In this document: positions 63,491 to 64,000 of the stretch, piece by piece | How positions within the stretch are numbered: the stretch's first letter is position 1 | Layout of the letters: every line of letters begins with the position of its first letter | NCBI RefSeq assembly: GCF_025699125.1 | Contig: NZ_JAILWC010000002.1 | Coordinates: 1 to 64,000 of the forward strand | DNA from: Nitrosopumilus sp. | GTDB taxonomy: Archaea > Thermoproteota > Nitrososphaeria > Nitrososphaerales > Nitrosopumilaceae | Direction of reading: 5' to 3' | Length of the DNA: 64,000 bases | Program-made: the position numbers and the translations under genes | Notes under the pieces: generated by a model | Seen by the model: the letters and a program-made list of their open reading frames with translations, nothing else | What the model was told of the DNA's origin: nothing | Databases searched by the model: none

Positions 63491-64000
63491 TTGAGTACTC
63501 AAGAATATAGACACATTGTAAGGATTGTGGGTAATGATATCCCAGGAGAGCGTAAAATGCTTGTAGGATTGACCCAGATAAAAGGCATAGGATACAATTT
63601 TGCCACAGCGATTCTAGACACATTAAAAATAAACACAAATTCCAATATAGGAAATCTTACAGAAGAAAATGTTCAAGCAATTGAAAAATTAATTACAGAT
63701 CCAGTTGGAGGGAATTTTCCAACATGGTTTCTCAACAGAAGAAAAGATATTGAAACAGGTGCAAATTTGCATTTATTGACATCAGACATTCCATTTACAT
63801 TAAGAAATGATATTGAAAGAGAAAGAATAACTGCAAGTTGGAGAGGATATCGTCATCTTAGCGGTTTGAAAGTTAGAGGACAAAGAACTAGAACATCAGG
63901 AAGAAAAGGCGGAGCAGTAGGAGTTGCAAAAGGAGGAATGGCAGCTCCAGTAAAGAAAGGAAGTGCAGGAGCACCTGCAGCAGAAGTAGCAGCTCCAACG
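63491..64000 (+). CDS. rps13: 30S ribosomal protein S13 (partial, C-terminus beyond window)
   Basis: Small-subunit head protein that contacts the L5 bridge and P-site tRNA. 170 residues are visible from TTG 63491: [20 protein letters not shown], then the helix-hairpin-helix [18 protein letters not shown] and the C-terminal [24 protein letters not shown]. The tail continues as an Ala/Pro/Lys-rich extension past the window end. TATA-like tttttatcg lies about 28 nt upstream of the TTG. Confidence 0.95.
   Translation, partial: MSTQEYRHIVRIVGNDIPGERKMLVGLTQIKGIGYNFATAILDTLKINTNSNIGNLTEENVQAIEKLITDPVGGNFPTWFLNRRKDIETGANLHLLTSDIPFTLRNDIERERITASWRGYRHLSGLKVRGQRTRTSGRKGGAVGVAKGGMAAPVKKGSAGAPAAEVAAPT

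Overview
The window is a chromosomal piece of an ammonia-oxidising archaeon of the Nitrosopumilus type (phylum Nitrososphaerota, formerly Thaumarchaeota). Evidence: AT-rich DNA; archaeal/eukaryote-like ribosomal proteins (L32e, L19e, L30e, P0/L10, P1/L12); an RNA polymerase with one fused A'/A'' subunit; four exported proteins ending in the PEFG-CTERM sorting signal; an intron-bearing tRNA; DUF6659-type and tiny zinc-ribbon proteins; and many TATA boxes 25-30 nt upstream of ATG, GTG or TTG starts, as expected for leaderless mRNAs.

Layout. 1-8 kb: ftsY (cut by the window start), prefoldin alpha, superoxide dismutase, a membrane-anchored subtilase, PEP carboxykinase, L32e/L19e, a DNA repair alkyltransferase and D-aminoacyl-tRNA deacylase. 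8-16 kb: the secE-spt5-L11-L1-L10 region, broken by an Lrp regulator and with L12 displaced to the other strand; a DUF4242-histidine kinase fusion; OsmC; and a Fur-type regulator facing three tiny zinc-ribbon genes across two palindromic operators. 17-26 kb: two membrane glycosyltransferase genes, a decayed stretch, then alaS and leuS. 26-32 kb: accessory small genes, including a nuclease flanked by zinc-ribbon proteins, a ribbon-helix-helix protein, a gene with an amber codon at position 2, a nitroreductase, a three-hairpin repeated element that looks like a structured RNA, a geranylgeranyl-reductase-like flavoprotein and a tRNA. 32-44.5 kb: the rpoH-rpoB-rpoA-(LSm)-L30e-nusA-S12-S7 information-processing block, with two exported-protein genes inserted. 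44.5-49.4 kb: the PEFG-CTERM gene family, interrupted by a segment with inverted repeats that carries a transposase remnant and small membrane proteins. 49.4-56 kb: larC-larE-cysteine desulfurase facing malate dehydrogenase-larB (nickel-pincer cofactor synthesis), then a B12-binding radical SAM enzyme. 56-64 kb: cell-envelope proteins, a cation-diffusion-facilitator with three C-terminal domains, small proteins and the start of rps13.

The best candidates for undescribed biology are the triple-hairpin element at 29451-29568, the inverted-repeat segment at 46564-47601 with its link to the promoters of the PEFG genes, the Fur-box/tiny zinc-ribbon operon at 13467-14501, and the nuclease/zinc-ribbon cassette at 25842-26861. 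No homology search was possible; family names rest on motifs read by eye.
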